DNA of 64,000 nt from a virus, in the IMG/VR virus record IMGVR_UViG_3300032164_000003, positions 1 through 64,000 of that record; one strand, written 5' to 3'. Position numbers and translations under genes: made by a program. Each line of letters begins with the position of its first letter. Within the stretch, counting starts at the first letter, position 1. Positions 41,374-50,476 of the stretch are shown one piece after another. The notes below the pieces were generated by a model. The model had not been told where the DNA came from and searched no databases. It saw only the letters and a program-made list of their open reading frames with translations.

Positions 41374-42193
41374 TAGGCCTTAGCTCTTTATCTATCTTGT
41401 TCTTCTTTTCCTTTAATAACCGGATGTTAGTTCTCCGTATATTGTCTACAGGGAGTTTGAGGGCGTTGAATGTAGTTCGGTGCCAGTGATATACGAAAGT
41501 TCCTAAACTAATGAGTAACTTATATCCGTGCGCTCGCAATCTATAGCAATATTCATCATCATCGCACAACCCCATGCCGAAATCTTCATCCAGTATGCCT
41601 ATCTTATTTATAGTTGCTTTTGCTAGGGCGACACAAAAGAAGGACAGTGGGTTACCGTGTGTCTCCACATATTTTTCTTTGAACTTGGCGGTGAGTGCAG
41701 ACCCGTACTGTGCAATTAGATTAGATATATTCCTGGTGATTGTGGGCGGATTGAACGCCGGAAGTCCGAGATGCCAGCGCCGGTTGAGATGATTTGCAGC
41801 TTGCCAGGCTAACGCGCTTTGTGTTATCGGGCCAACGGCACCTATTATTGGATCTTTTAATGGGGCGACCAGCTTATTTACCCAACCTGCAGTTACTTCT
41901 GTGTCATTATTCAACAGAATTATATATTTTGCGCTTGGGGAAGCTGCACGAATGCCAATATTAGTTGCCTTTACAAATCCAACATTAGCTTGTAGGCGTA
42001 TGGAATTTAGGCGTTCTCCAAACCTGGCAGAATGTTTTTTTATCGCCGCGTACATTCCGGGAATGGACCCATTGTCAACCCAGATTACTTCATATGGAAG
42101 GTCTGTGTTAGCCAAAATGCTAGAAAAGCAGCGTGTCGTTTTTTCTTGTTCATTCCATGTAGGAATAATTATACTTACAATTGGGACAGTCAT
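41366..42193 (-). CDS. GT2 family glycosyltransferase
   Basis: 275 residues: SIIIPTWNEQEKTTRC, EVIWVDNGS, NVGFVKATNIGI, LLNNDTEVTAGW, GLCDDDEYCYRLRAHGY. Close in layout to the product of 40609-41373, with an eight-base overlap between the genes. Part of the glycan-building block. Confidence 0.9.
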   Translation of the reverse strand: MTVPIVSIIIPTWNEQEKTTRCFSSILANTDLPYEVIWVDNGSIPGMYAAIKKHSARFGERLNSIRLQANVGFVKATNIGIRAASPSAKYIILLNNDTEVTAGWVNKLVAPLKDPIIGAVGPITQSALAWQAANHLNRRWHLGLPAFNPPTITRNISNLIAQYGSALTAKFKEKYVETHGNPLSFFCVALAKATINKIGILDEDFGMGLCDDDEYCYRLRAHGYKLLISLGTFVYHWHRTTFNALKLPVDNIRRTNIRLLKEKKNKIDKELRPNG

Positions 42194-42195
42194 AA

Positions 42196-42948
42196 TTATC
42201 TCACGGATTGTGCCTTGTGCATTTCTGCATTTTTCAGCATTCTGTATTTAGGATCATCGACATTTCCACGATGGTACACTAGATCACTAGTATTAAAATA
42301 CCCGATCCAATACCCGTGATCTGCCGCTCGGCAACTCATGGGGTAGTCCACCCCGTAAACTATGCCTCCAGGATGCCCACCGATGTCCAGGAACTCTTTT
42401 CTGGGAGAGAGCCGGCATACCCCGTTCATCATCCACATTCTAGGATTGTAGCAGAGCAGTGCACGTTCTGAGTTTCCTAATGGGACTATCTTACCCATGG
42501 CGTTCTGGTACATGCCTATTCCTGAGCGCGTTGCAAATGTTCCACTTCCACCCGTAGAATTTTGTCCACTCCAACCCATGTCCCATCCCAGGAACAGCAA
42601 CTTTTTTTCGTTCAGTTTTTCGTATGCTTCTACCAGGCGTCGTCCAAAGTTATTGGGAACATCTATGTCGTCGTCCACTTTCAGTATATACTTTCCGCGA
42701 GCATCTGTGGCCATAGTGTTGAAGGCTTCCATACCTATATTATTAGTGGCCCCATATACTTTATAGACTCTACAGTCAGCGTTTCCATAAGAATAAATCC
42801 AATCGTATGATCCGTCAATGGATCCGTTGTCCCATAGGAGCACTTCGAATGGTATATTGCCTACCTTATCTACAATCTTTGGTATATAGTTACTGGATAG
42901 AATAACCCTATTGTAAGTTAAGATCAGAATAGAAATTGTAATACTCAT
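42196..42948 (-). CDS. GT2-like glycosyltransferase
   Basis: 250 residues: ISILILTYNRVILS, LLWDNGSIDGSYDW, NIGMEAFNTMA, ILKVDDDIDVPNN (DxD metal site), HPGGIVYGVDYPMSCRA. ATG 42948 overlaps the TGA of the preceding frameshifted gene (ATGA). Confidence 0.88.
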   Translation of the reverse strand: MSITISILILTYNRVILSSNYIPKIVDKVGNIPFEVLLWDNGSIDGSYDWIYSYGNADCRVYKVYGATNNIGMEAFNTMATDARGKYILKVDDDIDVPNNFGRRLVEAYEKLNEKKLLFLGWDMGWSGQNSTGGSGTFATRSGIGMYQNAMGKIVPLGNSERALLCYNPRMWMMNGVCRLSPRKEFLDIGGHPGGIVYGVDYPMSCRAADHGYWIGYFNTSDLVYHRGNVDDPKYRMLKNAEMHKAQSVR

Positions 42949-43311
42949 AAATCTGGTGCCTGGGGAATCTCGTACGTAATAATTTCAACTGTCGGATTTG
43001 GAACATCAAATACGATCAGGCGCTGATCATATCCTCTCGCTGCCTCTTCTGCTCCTTCGTCAATGACTGTGCGCCGATTCAAACAGTTAAGATGCCCCTT
43101 TGTTCTTTTGTACATTACGATGCCCCTTTGTTCTTTTGTACATTACGATGCCATCTGGAACCGGTCGCTTTATTCTGCGGTGTGGTTTCTTTTCCTGCAG
43201 AGTAGGTTTTTTCTTTGGCTCTTTATGCGCCAGCCCATTAACAGTGGCACGCGGCCCAAGCGGACCTTTTCCAATTGCTGTCCGTCCTATATTTTCTTGT
43301 CTAGTACGCAT
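42945..43311 (-). pseudogene. frameshifted gene split by a 28-bp tandem duplication
   Basis: The 5' part (43087-43311, MRTRQENIGRTAIGKGPLG onward, 74 codons) ends prematurely. The 3' part (42945-43115) is an open frame of 56 codons ending IITYEIPQAPDL and overlapping the next gene by ATGA. A perfect 28-bp direct repeat (43091-43118 and 43119-43146) lies at the junction. Removing one copy restores a single frame of about 112 codons in which VMYKRTKGH runs into LNCLNRRTV. So a recent duplication, or an assembly error, broke the gene. The second copy contains an ATG that could still start the 3' part. Confidence 0.78.
43091..43146. repeat. perfect 28-bp tandem duplication
   Basis: Two adjacent identical copies beginning GATGCCCCTTTGTTC and ending TGTACATTAC. 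28 is not a multiple of three, so gain or loss of a copy switches the reading frame of the gene at 42945-43311. Confidence 0.95.
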
Positions 43312-43816
43312 AATAAACATTTTGTAAAGTGTATGCTGCTCCGATTAGCGCTTCTTTGCAGACGGTCGAATAATGTTTATTAAACATACCTAGAAAACTT
43401 TCAGTGTTAAACAACGGGGCTATTCCTTGCGGTAGCTTACCGCCGGTAGCTGCCAATATAGCAACCACGTCCAGGTATGAAAAAACTATTGATGAGCATG
43501 CCATCACAATGTTATTAATAAATGCAGGAACATCAAATATGTATTCAAAGATGCCAAGGCAGACACACATGGTGTCCTCTCTTGGAGTTACAATTTTTGG
43601 AAAATCCACGTTGAAATCTACAACTGTCACTCCTGGGAATGCCATGTATGAGTCATGTGGAAAATATACTTTATCGCTTTTCCACAACTGCATGCCCATG
43701 TGCCCGGGTCCGCATCCGAGATCGTACACGTTTTTCTGCGGTAATTTTTTCACTAAGGTAGCGGCAATTCCCATTCTTTCGTCTATAAGGACAGTTGGAC
43801 TTTTGTAGATGTTCAT
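43301..43816 (-). CDS. SAM-dependent methyltransferase-like protein, 171 aa
   Basis: Motif I VYDLGCGPGHMGMQLW (about 30-45), an acidic strand VTVVDFNVDFP and CLGIFEYIFD where the post-motif II/III region falls, so the Rossmann core is plausible. Small for a methyltransferase. In a glycan cluster it may methylate a sugar, but the substrate is unknown. Confidence 0.78.
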   Translation of the reverse strand: MNIYKSPTVLIDERMGIAATLVKKLPQKNVYDLGCGPGHMGMQLWKSDKVYFPHDSYMAFPGVTVVDFNVDFPKIVTPREDTMCVCLGIFEYIFDVPAFINNIVMACSSIVFSYLDVVAILAATGGKLPQGIAPLFNTESFLGMFNKHYSTVCKEALIGAAYTLQNVYYAY

Positions 43817-44460
43817 TTTATCCCTCGGAATTGATTTTCCAGTTCAATAACCTTCCCAAGCACAGTATTTAAGGATGCGTCAGAATAGTGACACCACATC
43901 AGTTTGCTTTGAAACGGATCTGACATCTGAACCATTGGCCAATGGCAAAGAGTACGCAGCGCCTGATTGTCATACGCAATTACTCTGTTCTTATCTGCTA
44001 CATCCGCTAACTTTGTATTGTCATATATGACAAGTATTCTAAGTGTGTTGGATCCCCACATCGCAATTACTTTTTTCTCCATCGCAAGCATGCTTTTAGA
44101 AAATTCGTCGATGGACAAGCGTTCTACCGGTTTAGCTATCTTCTTTAGCTGCACCGCTCCCTCGTGCGGTCCAATTGCATATCGAATACCGTCCTCAAAC
44201 ACGAAGTTGGGATGGTACGATTCATTGAATGGCGAAAATAAAAATGTATCTATTTTCTTTGGGATTTTGAACACGCGCACGTACCCACTTGGCCACATAT
44301 CAGTGTGCATAGCAGGTATCCGTGCGCCCGGCTCTGCTTTCTTCATAAACATATCCATAGTCATTGCATGCGCAGTATATGTCTCTGGAAAGTAAACGGT
44401 CATGCAATTAGCCATACTAAACCGTTTCACATACTCTATGTCCACTTCTTGGTGATGCAT
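43813..44460 (-). CDS. hypothetical protein of the glycan cluster, 215 aa
   Basis: Begins MHHQEVDIEYVKRFSMANC; no motif recognised. Overlaps the methyltransferase-like gene by four bases and follows the radical SAM gene by seven, so it is cotranscribed with them. Confidence 0.7.
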   Translation of the reverse strand: MHHQEVDIEYVKRFSMANCMTVYFPETYTAHAMTMDMFMKKAEPGARIPAMHTDMWPSGYVRVFKIPKKIDTFLFSPFNESYHPNFVFEDGIRYAIGPHEGAVQLKKIAKPVERLSIDEFSKSMLAMEKKVIAMWGSNTLRILVIYDNTKLADVADKNRVIAYDNQALRTLCHWPMVQMSDPFQSKLMWCHYSDASLNTVLGKVIELENQFRGIK

Positions 44461-44467
44461 GCTAATC

Positions 44468-45493
44468 CTAAGGAAGATTTACCGTCGGACCAAACCTACA
44501 GTAGTATGCGTCGTCTTGACGGGCTCCTGGGATATAGTTCCATGGGTTGAGTCCGTACCACAATCCCCAGAACGGTGTGCCGCAATAATTGGCCGGGCAC
44601 GCGGTTGGGCTGGATCTAAAATTGAAATTGCCACCAACAAAGTCCCCAATATGGTGTGTGTTCAATCCAAAGCACGGAAAGATGCTTCCAGAAATGTCCA
44701 TATATGCATAGCTACATCCGGCATCACAGGGCATACCCTTAAAGAATCCCGCCCCGGCACAGTACAACTGCTGACATGTTCTTCTATACTTTGTAACGCT
44801 TGCCAGAATTTCTCGTTCTTTTTGTGTGTATGCTTGTGGGTATGCGCCGTTTGAATTCGCTACGCTCTTTGGAGATCCGTGTATAAACACCCATGGAAGT
44901 ATTGGGGCGTTTTCCGGAAGCAATGTTTGTAACCATTTCATTTTGTCAGGAAACGCAGTTATCTCTGCTGGTTGTACTACGGTTTTAAGTATTGTAGTAA
45001 ATCCACGCGCTGCTGCCTCATGAAAATTGTTCATGTATATACTGCGGGCATACTCATCTGTGTCCAAGCGCCACCCATGATAGGTAGCCATAATCTGCCC
45101 AACGTGTGCCGGGTCAACCTGATTTACCCACTCAGTGAATCGGCCAGTGGTTAGATTAGTGTGTAATTCTAAAACGAATCCCCGTTTTCCAAGCTCCTTA
45201 TACAATTCAGGAAGCTGTTTTACCATTGTCGGCTCACCACCGCTAATGGTTAGATATACATTTTTCTTGGCGGCGATTCTAAGTTGTTCCATTCGCGCAA
45301 CGACCTTGTCAACACCACCCAACATATTTATCAATGTGGGTACTGGCGTCTTAGACTTCCAGCCTACGCAATAAGGGCAGTTCATTGTGCACTGATGCGT
45401 AATTATCCAGGCGAGGTTGAGCCAATCTAGTCGTTTCCTGGATGGAAAGTCTCCTAGCTCCATTTCGCCGTTTGGCAATGTGTATATATTCAA
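44468..45493 (-). CDS. radical SAM enzyme
   Basis: 341 residues. The [4Fe-4S] motif is CTMNCPYCVGW (CxxxCxxC, about residue 36). Further marks are TISGGEPTMVKQLPE (SAM-binding GGE) and a C-terminal Cys group (LYCAGAGFF, PCDAGCSYAYMDISGSIFPC) like a SPASM-type auxiliary cluster region. TTG 45493 overlaps the upstream TGA (TTGA), with GAGG upstream. Neighbours are a pyruvyl-transferase-like gene and a methyltransferase, so it could modify a sugar or a peptide carrier. Confidence 0.9.
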   Translation of the reverse strand: MNIYTLPNGEMELGDFPSRKRLDWLNLAWIITHQCTMNCPYCVGWKSKTPVPTLINMLGGVDKVVARMEQLRIAAKKNVYLTISGGEPTMVKQLPELYKELGKRGFVLELHTNLTTGRFTEWVNQVDPAHVGQIMATYHGWRLDTDEYARSIYMNNFHEAAARGFTTILKTVVQPAEITAFPDKMKWLQTLLPENAPILPWVFIHGSPKSVANSNGAYPQAYTQKEREILASVTKYRRTCQQLYCAGAGFFKGMPCDAGCSYAYMDISGSIFPCFGLNTHHIGDFVGGNFNFRSSPTACPANYCGTPFWGLWYGLNPWNYIPGARQDDAYYCRFGPTVNLP

Positions 45494-46371
45494 GTTATCC
45501 TCTTTATTGTTTTATCACACCAGTACATGAATGCACTTTTTGTTGCGTCTACAATGCTCCTATATGTGCTCGGATTCTGCAGGGTCATAGGAGCAGTTTT
45601 ACCAAGCGGATTTATAATAATACCAAAAAGATCTAAAAGTGAAAATCTAGAATCTGCCGGATCCCCGAAAAAGTACACTGGTTTGTCTTGAGATAATGCC
45701 GGGAGAACACTATGCAATCTTCCAGTATATACTGCCCGTGTTCCTGCGTACACATTCATAACCTCATCCGGATTATCATAATAAATTGCATCTGCATGCA
45801 GTCCGATAGCCATTGGAAGTTCGAAGTGGCGTTCTTGAATAGACGCCACTATCTTTCCAGGAATCTTAGACAAAAATGAAAGCTGCCATGGGACATTCGT
45901 TCGGGCGAAGCCCACAATGTTATAAGGAATAGTACTGCTCCATTTTCTCTTAGGCAAATATGCAGTAGGACAACCGACCAAGATAGCGGATATTCCCAAG
46001 TTGCGACAAGCAGCCAGGGTAGCCGGATCGCGCACCCCGATTGGTGGTGTGATGTGTTTAAGAATTTCTTTGTTTATAGGGTATGTTGGTCCCCAGAAGG
46101 ACGCGGCGGTACAGAATTTTGGAACCTTTATCTTAGAAAGCGCTGCAGTAGCCTCTCCCTGACCTTGTCCGGTAGCTAAAATTGTAGATCCTGGAAGCAG
46201 CACAAAGTCACATTTATTTAGTTCTACAATCTCCTGCGCGGAAGGGTACGAAAACATAGAAACAGCTACTGATGGGGCAGGAAGATTTGCCAACGTCTTT
46301 ACCGCATACTCGATTAGTCGATTTCCAAGATTAGAATTCGGAGTATCTATAGTAAGTATTCCGTATTTCAT
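45490..46371 (-). CDS. polysaccharide pyruvyl transferase-like protein
   Basis: 293 residues. Family traits: an N-terminal YGILTIDTPNSNLGNRLIEYA, FVLLPGS, GVRDPATLAACRNLGI (the 'R-D..S....G' element) and TGRLHSVLPALSQDKPVYFF. Such enzymes add ketal pyruvate to glycans, though the fold is also used by glycosyl transferases. Confidence 0.8.
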   Translation of the reverse strand: MKYGILTIDTPNSNLGNRLIEYAVKTLANLPAPSVAVSMFSYPSAQEIVELNKCDFVLLPGSTILATGQGQGEATAALSKIKVPKFCTAASFWGPTYPINKEILKHITPPIGVRDPATLAACRNLGISAILVGCPTAYLPKRKWSSTIPYNIVGFARTNVPWQLSFLSKIPGKIVASIQERHFELPMAIGLHADAIYYDNPDEVMNVYAGTRAVYTGRLHSVLPALSQDKPVYFFGDPADSRFSLLDLFGIIINPLGKTAPMTLQNPSTYRSIVDATKSAFMYWCDKTIKRIT

Positions 46372-47099
46372 TTTCCATCTCTGAAGTTGAAGAAGCGTGT
46401 TCTGTTTTCTACAAGCAGTCTTTCATAAACATCCTTTTTTCCAATCTTTTCCATCAGTGCGCTATACGGGGGATGCCATATATGAATAGGATGAATGTTA
46501 GTATTACGTGCGCCTACGCCACTTCTAGTTAATCGAACGAATAAATCGTTGTCTTCCCCACCCCATCCTTTGTAAGCTTCGTTGTACCCCCCGTGTGCAG
46601 AGAACCACTGCTTCATTACACCCATGTGGCTAAAACCGTCTGGGCGTGTATCATGTATTCCTTGACCGTTTATGCTAGCTAGTACGTCATTGTAATTGCC
46701 TGTTTGGCGCACCCCTTCTAAGCTGTCATAAACCAAATTGAACGTGAATGCTCGACTATTAATAAATTTTATATTCTCTTGTACATAGTTTGGTGGTATC
46801 ACACAATCTGCATCGACGAAAAGTATAACGTCACCAGGAGCATTCTTTATTCCGACATTCAGTGCACAGCTTCTGCTCCAAATCGGTCCCTCTCCACGTA
46901 AATATGTTAATCCATTATTTTGTGCAACATCTTTTATACTTTTTACGTATGCCGACTCACTACCATAATCAACCAGTACATTTTTGCAGTGTATGTTCTG
47001 TTTGCTTACAGATTCTGCAGACAGAACTAGGTTTCCTAGATAGACCTCAAACGCTGGTTCGGAAACACGGATTGGAATTATGATTGTTGGTATTGTCAT
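46368..47099 (-). CDS. GT2 family glycosyltransferase with galactosyltransferase-like end
   Basis: 243 residues: IIIPIRVSEPAFEVYLGNL, VDYGSESAY, NVGIKNAPGDVILFVDADC (DxD) and the C-terminal GWGGEDNDLFVRLTRSG, which resembles the GWGxED motif of beta-1,4-galactosyltransferases. Overlaps both neighbours by four bases. Confidence 0.88.
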   Translation of the reverse strand: MTIPTIIIPIRVSEPAFEVYLGNLVLSAESVSKQNIHCKNVLVDYGSESAYVKSIKDVAQNNGLTYLRGEGPIWSRSCALNVGIKNAPGDVILFVDADCVIPPNYVQENIKFINSRAFTFNLVYDSLEGVRQTGNYNDVLASINGQGIHDTRPDGFSHMGVMKQWFSAHGGYNEAYKGWGGEDNDLFVRLTRSGVGARNTNIHPIHIWHPPYSALMEKIGKKDVYERLLVENRTRFFNFRDGK

Positions 47100-48112
47100 T
47101 TAAGTCCTATGGACGAGAGCACATCTAATAGGTAATCGACACGATGTGCATATGTGTGTTGCGCCAGTATTTTCTTCCTAGCATTCTCGCCTATCTTGTT
47201 GCGAGCGTCTGGATTTTTTAGATAGTAACTAGCCTTGTTTTTGAAATCAGTAATGTCAGAATAATATACTAGGTCTTCTCCATCTGTGAAGAACTTATCT
47301 ATTTCTGGCTGATTATCTAGTAATAGAAATCCACCGACCCCCATTACCATAAACACACGGTCATTTAGGTATCCAGGAGATCGTACTATATGGTTAGAAA
47401 AGTTTATCCTAGACTTCTCGAACAGTGTATGCACGGTGCTCCAATTGTCCCAAGATCCTTTGTAATGTTGTGTCAGCCTAGGATCTCCACTAAGTACTTT
47501 CCCGCCAGCGGCTACCCACATCTTATCGCCATATAGCTGTACATTAATTCCAGAATTTATTAATGACCATATCATGTCCGTTCTTTTAAGTGGAGAAATT
47601 ACATACGGAGATCCTGCGAATATACAGTCTATTTTATCCGCTTCCTCCACAGGAGAAACTTTTCTGTCTACATTGTCCCATGCTGGCCACCACAAATGTG
47701 CATAAGAAAATCCTAAAGATTTGTAGACTGCCATGCTTGCCATGTCACAGGTTAATGCGATCTGATACCCACGATGCATATAGTGACTGGAGAACTGTTG
47801 CACAAAAAATGGATCGTCTTGGCTCCAGTATATGGTCGTACCTACTTTTGCCCGGATCCACTCTGTAGTCTCTGGAAGGATGTATTTATCGAAAAAGTAT
47901 CCCTTGCAGCAAATGTACACATCTGGTTTTTCTTCTTCTATCTGTCTTCTTAGTATCACATCATATTGTTTCATACTCACATTTGGATTGGCAAAATACG
48001 AGTAACAAACGTAGTCATTTATATTTCGATCAGCACCAACTACAGTGTGCCCACGCTCTTGCAGGCGGTGAATTATTCCGGGATATGCACCAGAGTTTAT
48101 GAAGAATTTCAT
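47096..48112 (-). CDS. CgeB-like glycosyltransferase (GT-B fold)
   Basis: 338 residues from ATG 48112 (MKFFINSGAYPG), chosen because GGGGAG lies seven bases upstream and TAATG joins it to the previous stop. The second half has the CgeB/GT1 pattern: CIFAGSPYVISPLKRTDMI, KSRINFSNHIVRSPGYLNDRVFMVMGVGGFLLLDN and a C-terminal EDLVYYSDITD. Members transfer sugars in spore coat or virion glycans. Confidence 0.85.
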   Translation of the reverse strand: MKFFINSGAYPGIIHRLQERGHTVVGADRNINDYVCYSYFANPNVSMKQYDVILRRQIEEEKPDVYICCKGYFFDKYILPETTEWIRAKVGTTIYWSQDDPFFVQQFSSHYMHRGYQIALTCDMASMAVYKSLGFSYAHLWWPAWDNVDRKVSPVEEADKIDCIFAGSPYVISPLKRTDMIWSLINSGINVQLYGDKMWVAAGGKVLSGDPRLTQHYKGSWDNWSTVHTLFEKSRINFSNHIVRSPGYLNDRVFMVMGVGGFLLLDNQPEIDKFFTDGEDLVYYSDITDFKNKASYYLKNPDARNKIGENARKKILAQHTYAHRVDYLLDVLSSIGLK

Positions 48113-48834
48113 TACAATTCTCCCCAAGCGGTATCTTCGTTTACGATTATTTTTCCGGCTCGCTGGTTCGCACAGAATAATGCGCTGTTTTGTACATGGC
48201 CAGTTAAGTCAATATCATGTGGCATGTGCACCATACTTGTAAAATTATCAATGAAGGTAATCCCATATCCAAGTAATGACAGTCTATAAACAAAATCACA
48301 GTCTTCATAGCCCCAGCCAATAAACTGCTCATCGAAGCCGTGCATATATAGTGCATGTTCGGTGTGGCACCCTAAACAGCAACCCTCTCCTAAGAATTTA
48401 TTATTCTTTTTAGCTATTTCCAAAACCGCATTGTAGGATTTGTACAGACTTGCTCTTGGTATATTTTTTGGGATTTCCGGGAGAAAGTATGTGTTGCATT
48501 TTGCTAGAACACGCGAAGTTCCAATTGTATCCCTAACGGTCTTGAAAAAATCGGTGGCAAACAATTGGTCCGCATCCGTAAAGACCACATACTTGGTTGT
48601 TACATGGCGCAGTCCGATATTAAGCGCACGCGCCTTGTGAAATCTACCTGTATTTCTTCCCACATGTACAACCTTCAACCATTCCGGACCGCACATTGTT
48701 ACTGGTGGATAACTTCCGAAGTCCACGATTATGCACTTTGGGATATCAGAGTTTACAGATATAGAGTTTACACAGCACGCTATGTTTTCATTTCTGTTCT
48801 TAACCGCAATTACTGCTGTAAGATCTGTCAGCAT
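48112..48834 (-). CDS. GT2 family glycosyltransferase
   Basis: 240 residues: VIAVKNRNENIACCV, CIIVDFGSYPP, ALNIGLRHVTTKYVVFTDADQ (DxD), GWGYEDCDFVYRLSLLGYG. Similar in design to the product of 46368-47099. Its stop shares one base with the next start. Confidence 0.88.
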   Translation of the reverse strand: MLTDLTAVIAVKNRNENIACCVNSISVNSDIPKCIIVDFGSYPPVTMCGPEWLKVVHVGRNTGRFHKARALNIGLRHVTTKYVVFTDADQLFATDFFKTVRDTIGTSRVLAKCNTYFLPEIPKNIPRASLYKSYNAVLEIAKKNNKFLGEGCCLGCHTEHALYMHGFDEQFIGWGYEDCDFVYRLSLLGYGITFIDNFTSMVHMPHDIDLTGHVQNSALFCANQRAGKIIVNEDTAWGEL

Positions 48835-48836
48835 TA

Positions 48837-49838
48837 TTACTTTAATATTCTATTGAGTTCTTCTAAGAATCTTTTTGTTGCATTTGCCCAAGAAAATGTT
48901 TTTACAAGCGCCCTCCCGTTTTCGGATAATGTCTTGTGCAACACTACATCAGAAATTATTCTATGCGCGGCGGCAGCTACATCATTAGAATTATCTTTAG
49001 AGATTAGGCATGTCTTGCCATCTCTCATGTACTCGTCCAAACCCATGCTTGGAATATACACTACTGGGGTTCCACATGCAAGGCTTTCTAGCGTTGGAAG
49101 TCCCCAGCCCTCGCTTAATGATGTAGATAACCATACAGTGCACATAGCATATATAGTAGGAATTGTTAGCTGTTGCGGATTTGTGTAAATCTGATACTTT
49201 ATACCCCGTTTGGAAAACTCTCCTATTGAATTAATGTTAGTAGAGGAGATCATTATTGGAACCACATTTATATTATATGTTTCCTTCAGCAGAATTACGG
49301 CCTCGACAAATCTGTTGAAGTTCTTCATGGGGCTTTTGTGAAAAAGACCGCCGACTAAAATAGTGTGGGGATCTCTAGTAACCAGGCTCGGAGAGAAGAT
49401 GCCGTCTATTCCAGGATGGATAATCGTGATGTCCTTGTGCCCATACTTTAGTGCTACATCTGCTAGCCACTTGGATGTTGCAATGACTGCGGTATATGGG
49501 AACTTCAGATTCCTTTCCTCTGTGGGCATGTGCTGTGTTCCAAAACCTTGAAGAAGTAGTATTTGTTTTTTATTATGCAGTTCCGGGAATATCCTGCCAT
49601 CTGCAAAGTTCACTATACACGCCGCAGAAGCTAACCAGGGATGTGTTGGGCTACTTGCTTGAGCGAAGGGAGTTTGCTGTGCCGCGCCATCAATTAGCCA
49701 GGGCATATTTGCATCTGTGATACGGCGTACTGCTATTACCGCATCAACGCCCTGTTTGCGCAGGGCATGTGCAAACCTAAATATTACCTTAACTCCACCA
49801 GACACGCTGGTGTGTGGGCACATAAATACTAGTTTCAT
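48837..49838 (-). CDS. GT4/GT1-type glycosyltransferase
   Basis: 333 residues from ATG 49838 (MKLVFMCPHTSVSGGV), which overlaps the upstream TGA by ATGA; a GTG at 49853 is an alternative. Marks: HTSVSGGVKVIFRFAHAL, IIHPGIDGIFSP, ILVGGLFHKSPMKNFNRFVEA and SLSEGWGLPTLESLACGTPVV, the E-x7-E nucleotide-sugar site of GT-B enzymes. Confidence 0.92.
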   Translation of the reverse strand: MKLVFMCPHTSVSGGVKVIFRFAHALRKQGVDAVIAVRRITDANMPWLIDGAAQQTPFAQASSPTHPWLASAACIVNFADGRIFPELHNKKQILLLQGFGTQHMPTEERNLKFPYTAVIATSKWLADVALKYGHKDITIIHPGIDGIFSPSLVTRDPHTILVGGLFHKSPMKNFNRFVEAVILLKETYNINVVPIMISSTNINSIGEFSKRGIKYQIYTNPQQLTIPTIYAMCTVWLSTSLSEGWGLPTLESLACGTPVVYIPSMGLDEYMRDGKTCLISKDNSNDVAAAAHRIISDVVLHKTLSENGRALVKTFSWANATKRFLEELNRILK

Positions 49839-50476
49839 CTTTTTACAATGCACCCGCGCTCTCTCCAGTAGAGCTTTCGTGCGATAAGGCGTTCCGCTTT
49901 TATATTGACGCCACTCTTCTTAGAACTGGCTTCTCCTATGTGATAGACAAACGCGTCCTTGCGCCAAAGGAACTTGTATCCCAGCTGTCTTCCGCGATCT
50001 TCTAGATCTGTATCTTGGCCATATAGATAGTAGCGCTCATCGAAGCCGCCTAGTTTTCTCCAAAGTTCCCTTTCAAACAATAAACAAAATCCACTTAGTG
50101 GATCTACTACTTCGGCGCACTGCCCAAAACACTTTTCGGCTTGTTCCCAGGTTCTGATCGTCCTTGACGGTCCAAAATGACAGTTGGTAGATGGACCTAC
50201 AAATCCGCATTTAGGATACGCGGCGAGCGTCTCTATCATTCTGGAGAGCCAGTGCGGATATACTAATGTATCATTATTCAACAAACAAATATATTTATTG
50301 TCGCAATCTTTTATCAGCCTATTCCAGATCTCTGTAAGTGTATGTCCGCTTTTAAAATTATCGAGGAAGGTTATGGTAGCAGGAATGTCGGTGTTTTTCT
50401 TAACACTCTCTATGCATGCTGCTTCTTCTTTTGGTAAATTGTATCCTATTATGATAATGTTTATCTTGTCATTCAC
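49835..50476 (-). CDS. GT2 family glycosyltransferase
   Basis: 213 residues: INIIIIGYNLPKEEAACI, ITFLDNFKSG, ICLLNNDTLVYPHWLSRM, GFVGPSTNCH, GGFDERYYLYGQDTDLEDRGRQLGY. A compact rhamnosyl/galactosyl-transferase-like enzyme. Overlaps the RuvC-like gene by eight bases. Confidence 0.9.
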   Translation of the reverse strand: MNDKINIIIIGYNLPKEEAACIESVKKNTDIPATITFLDNFKSGHTLTEIWNRLIKDCDNKYICLLNNDTLVYPHWLSRMIETLAAYPKCGFVGPSTNCHFGPSRTIRTWEQAEKCFGQCAEVVDPLSGFCLLFERELWRKLGGFDERYYLYGQDTDLEDRGRQLGYKFLWRKDAFVYHIGEASSKKSGVNIKAERLIARKLYWRERGCIVKR

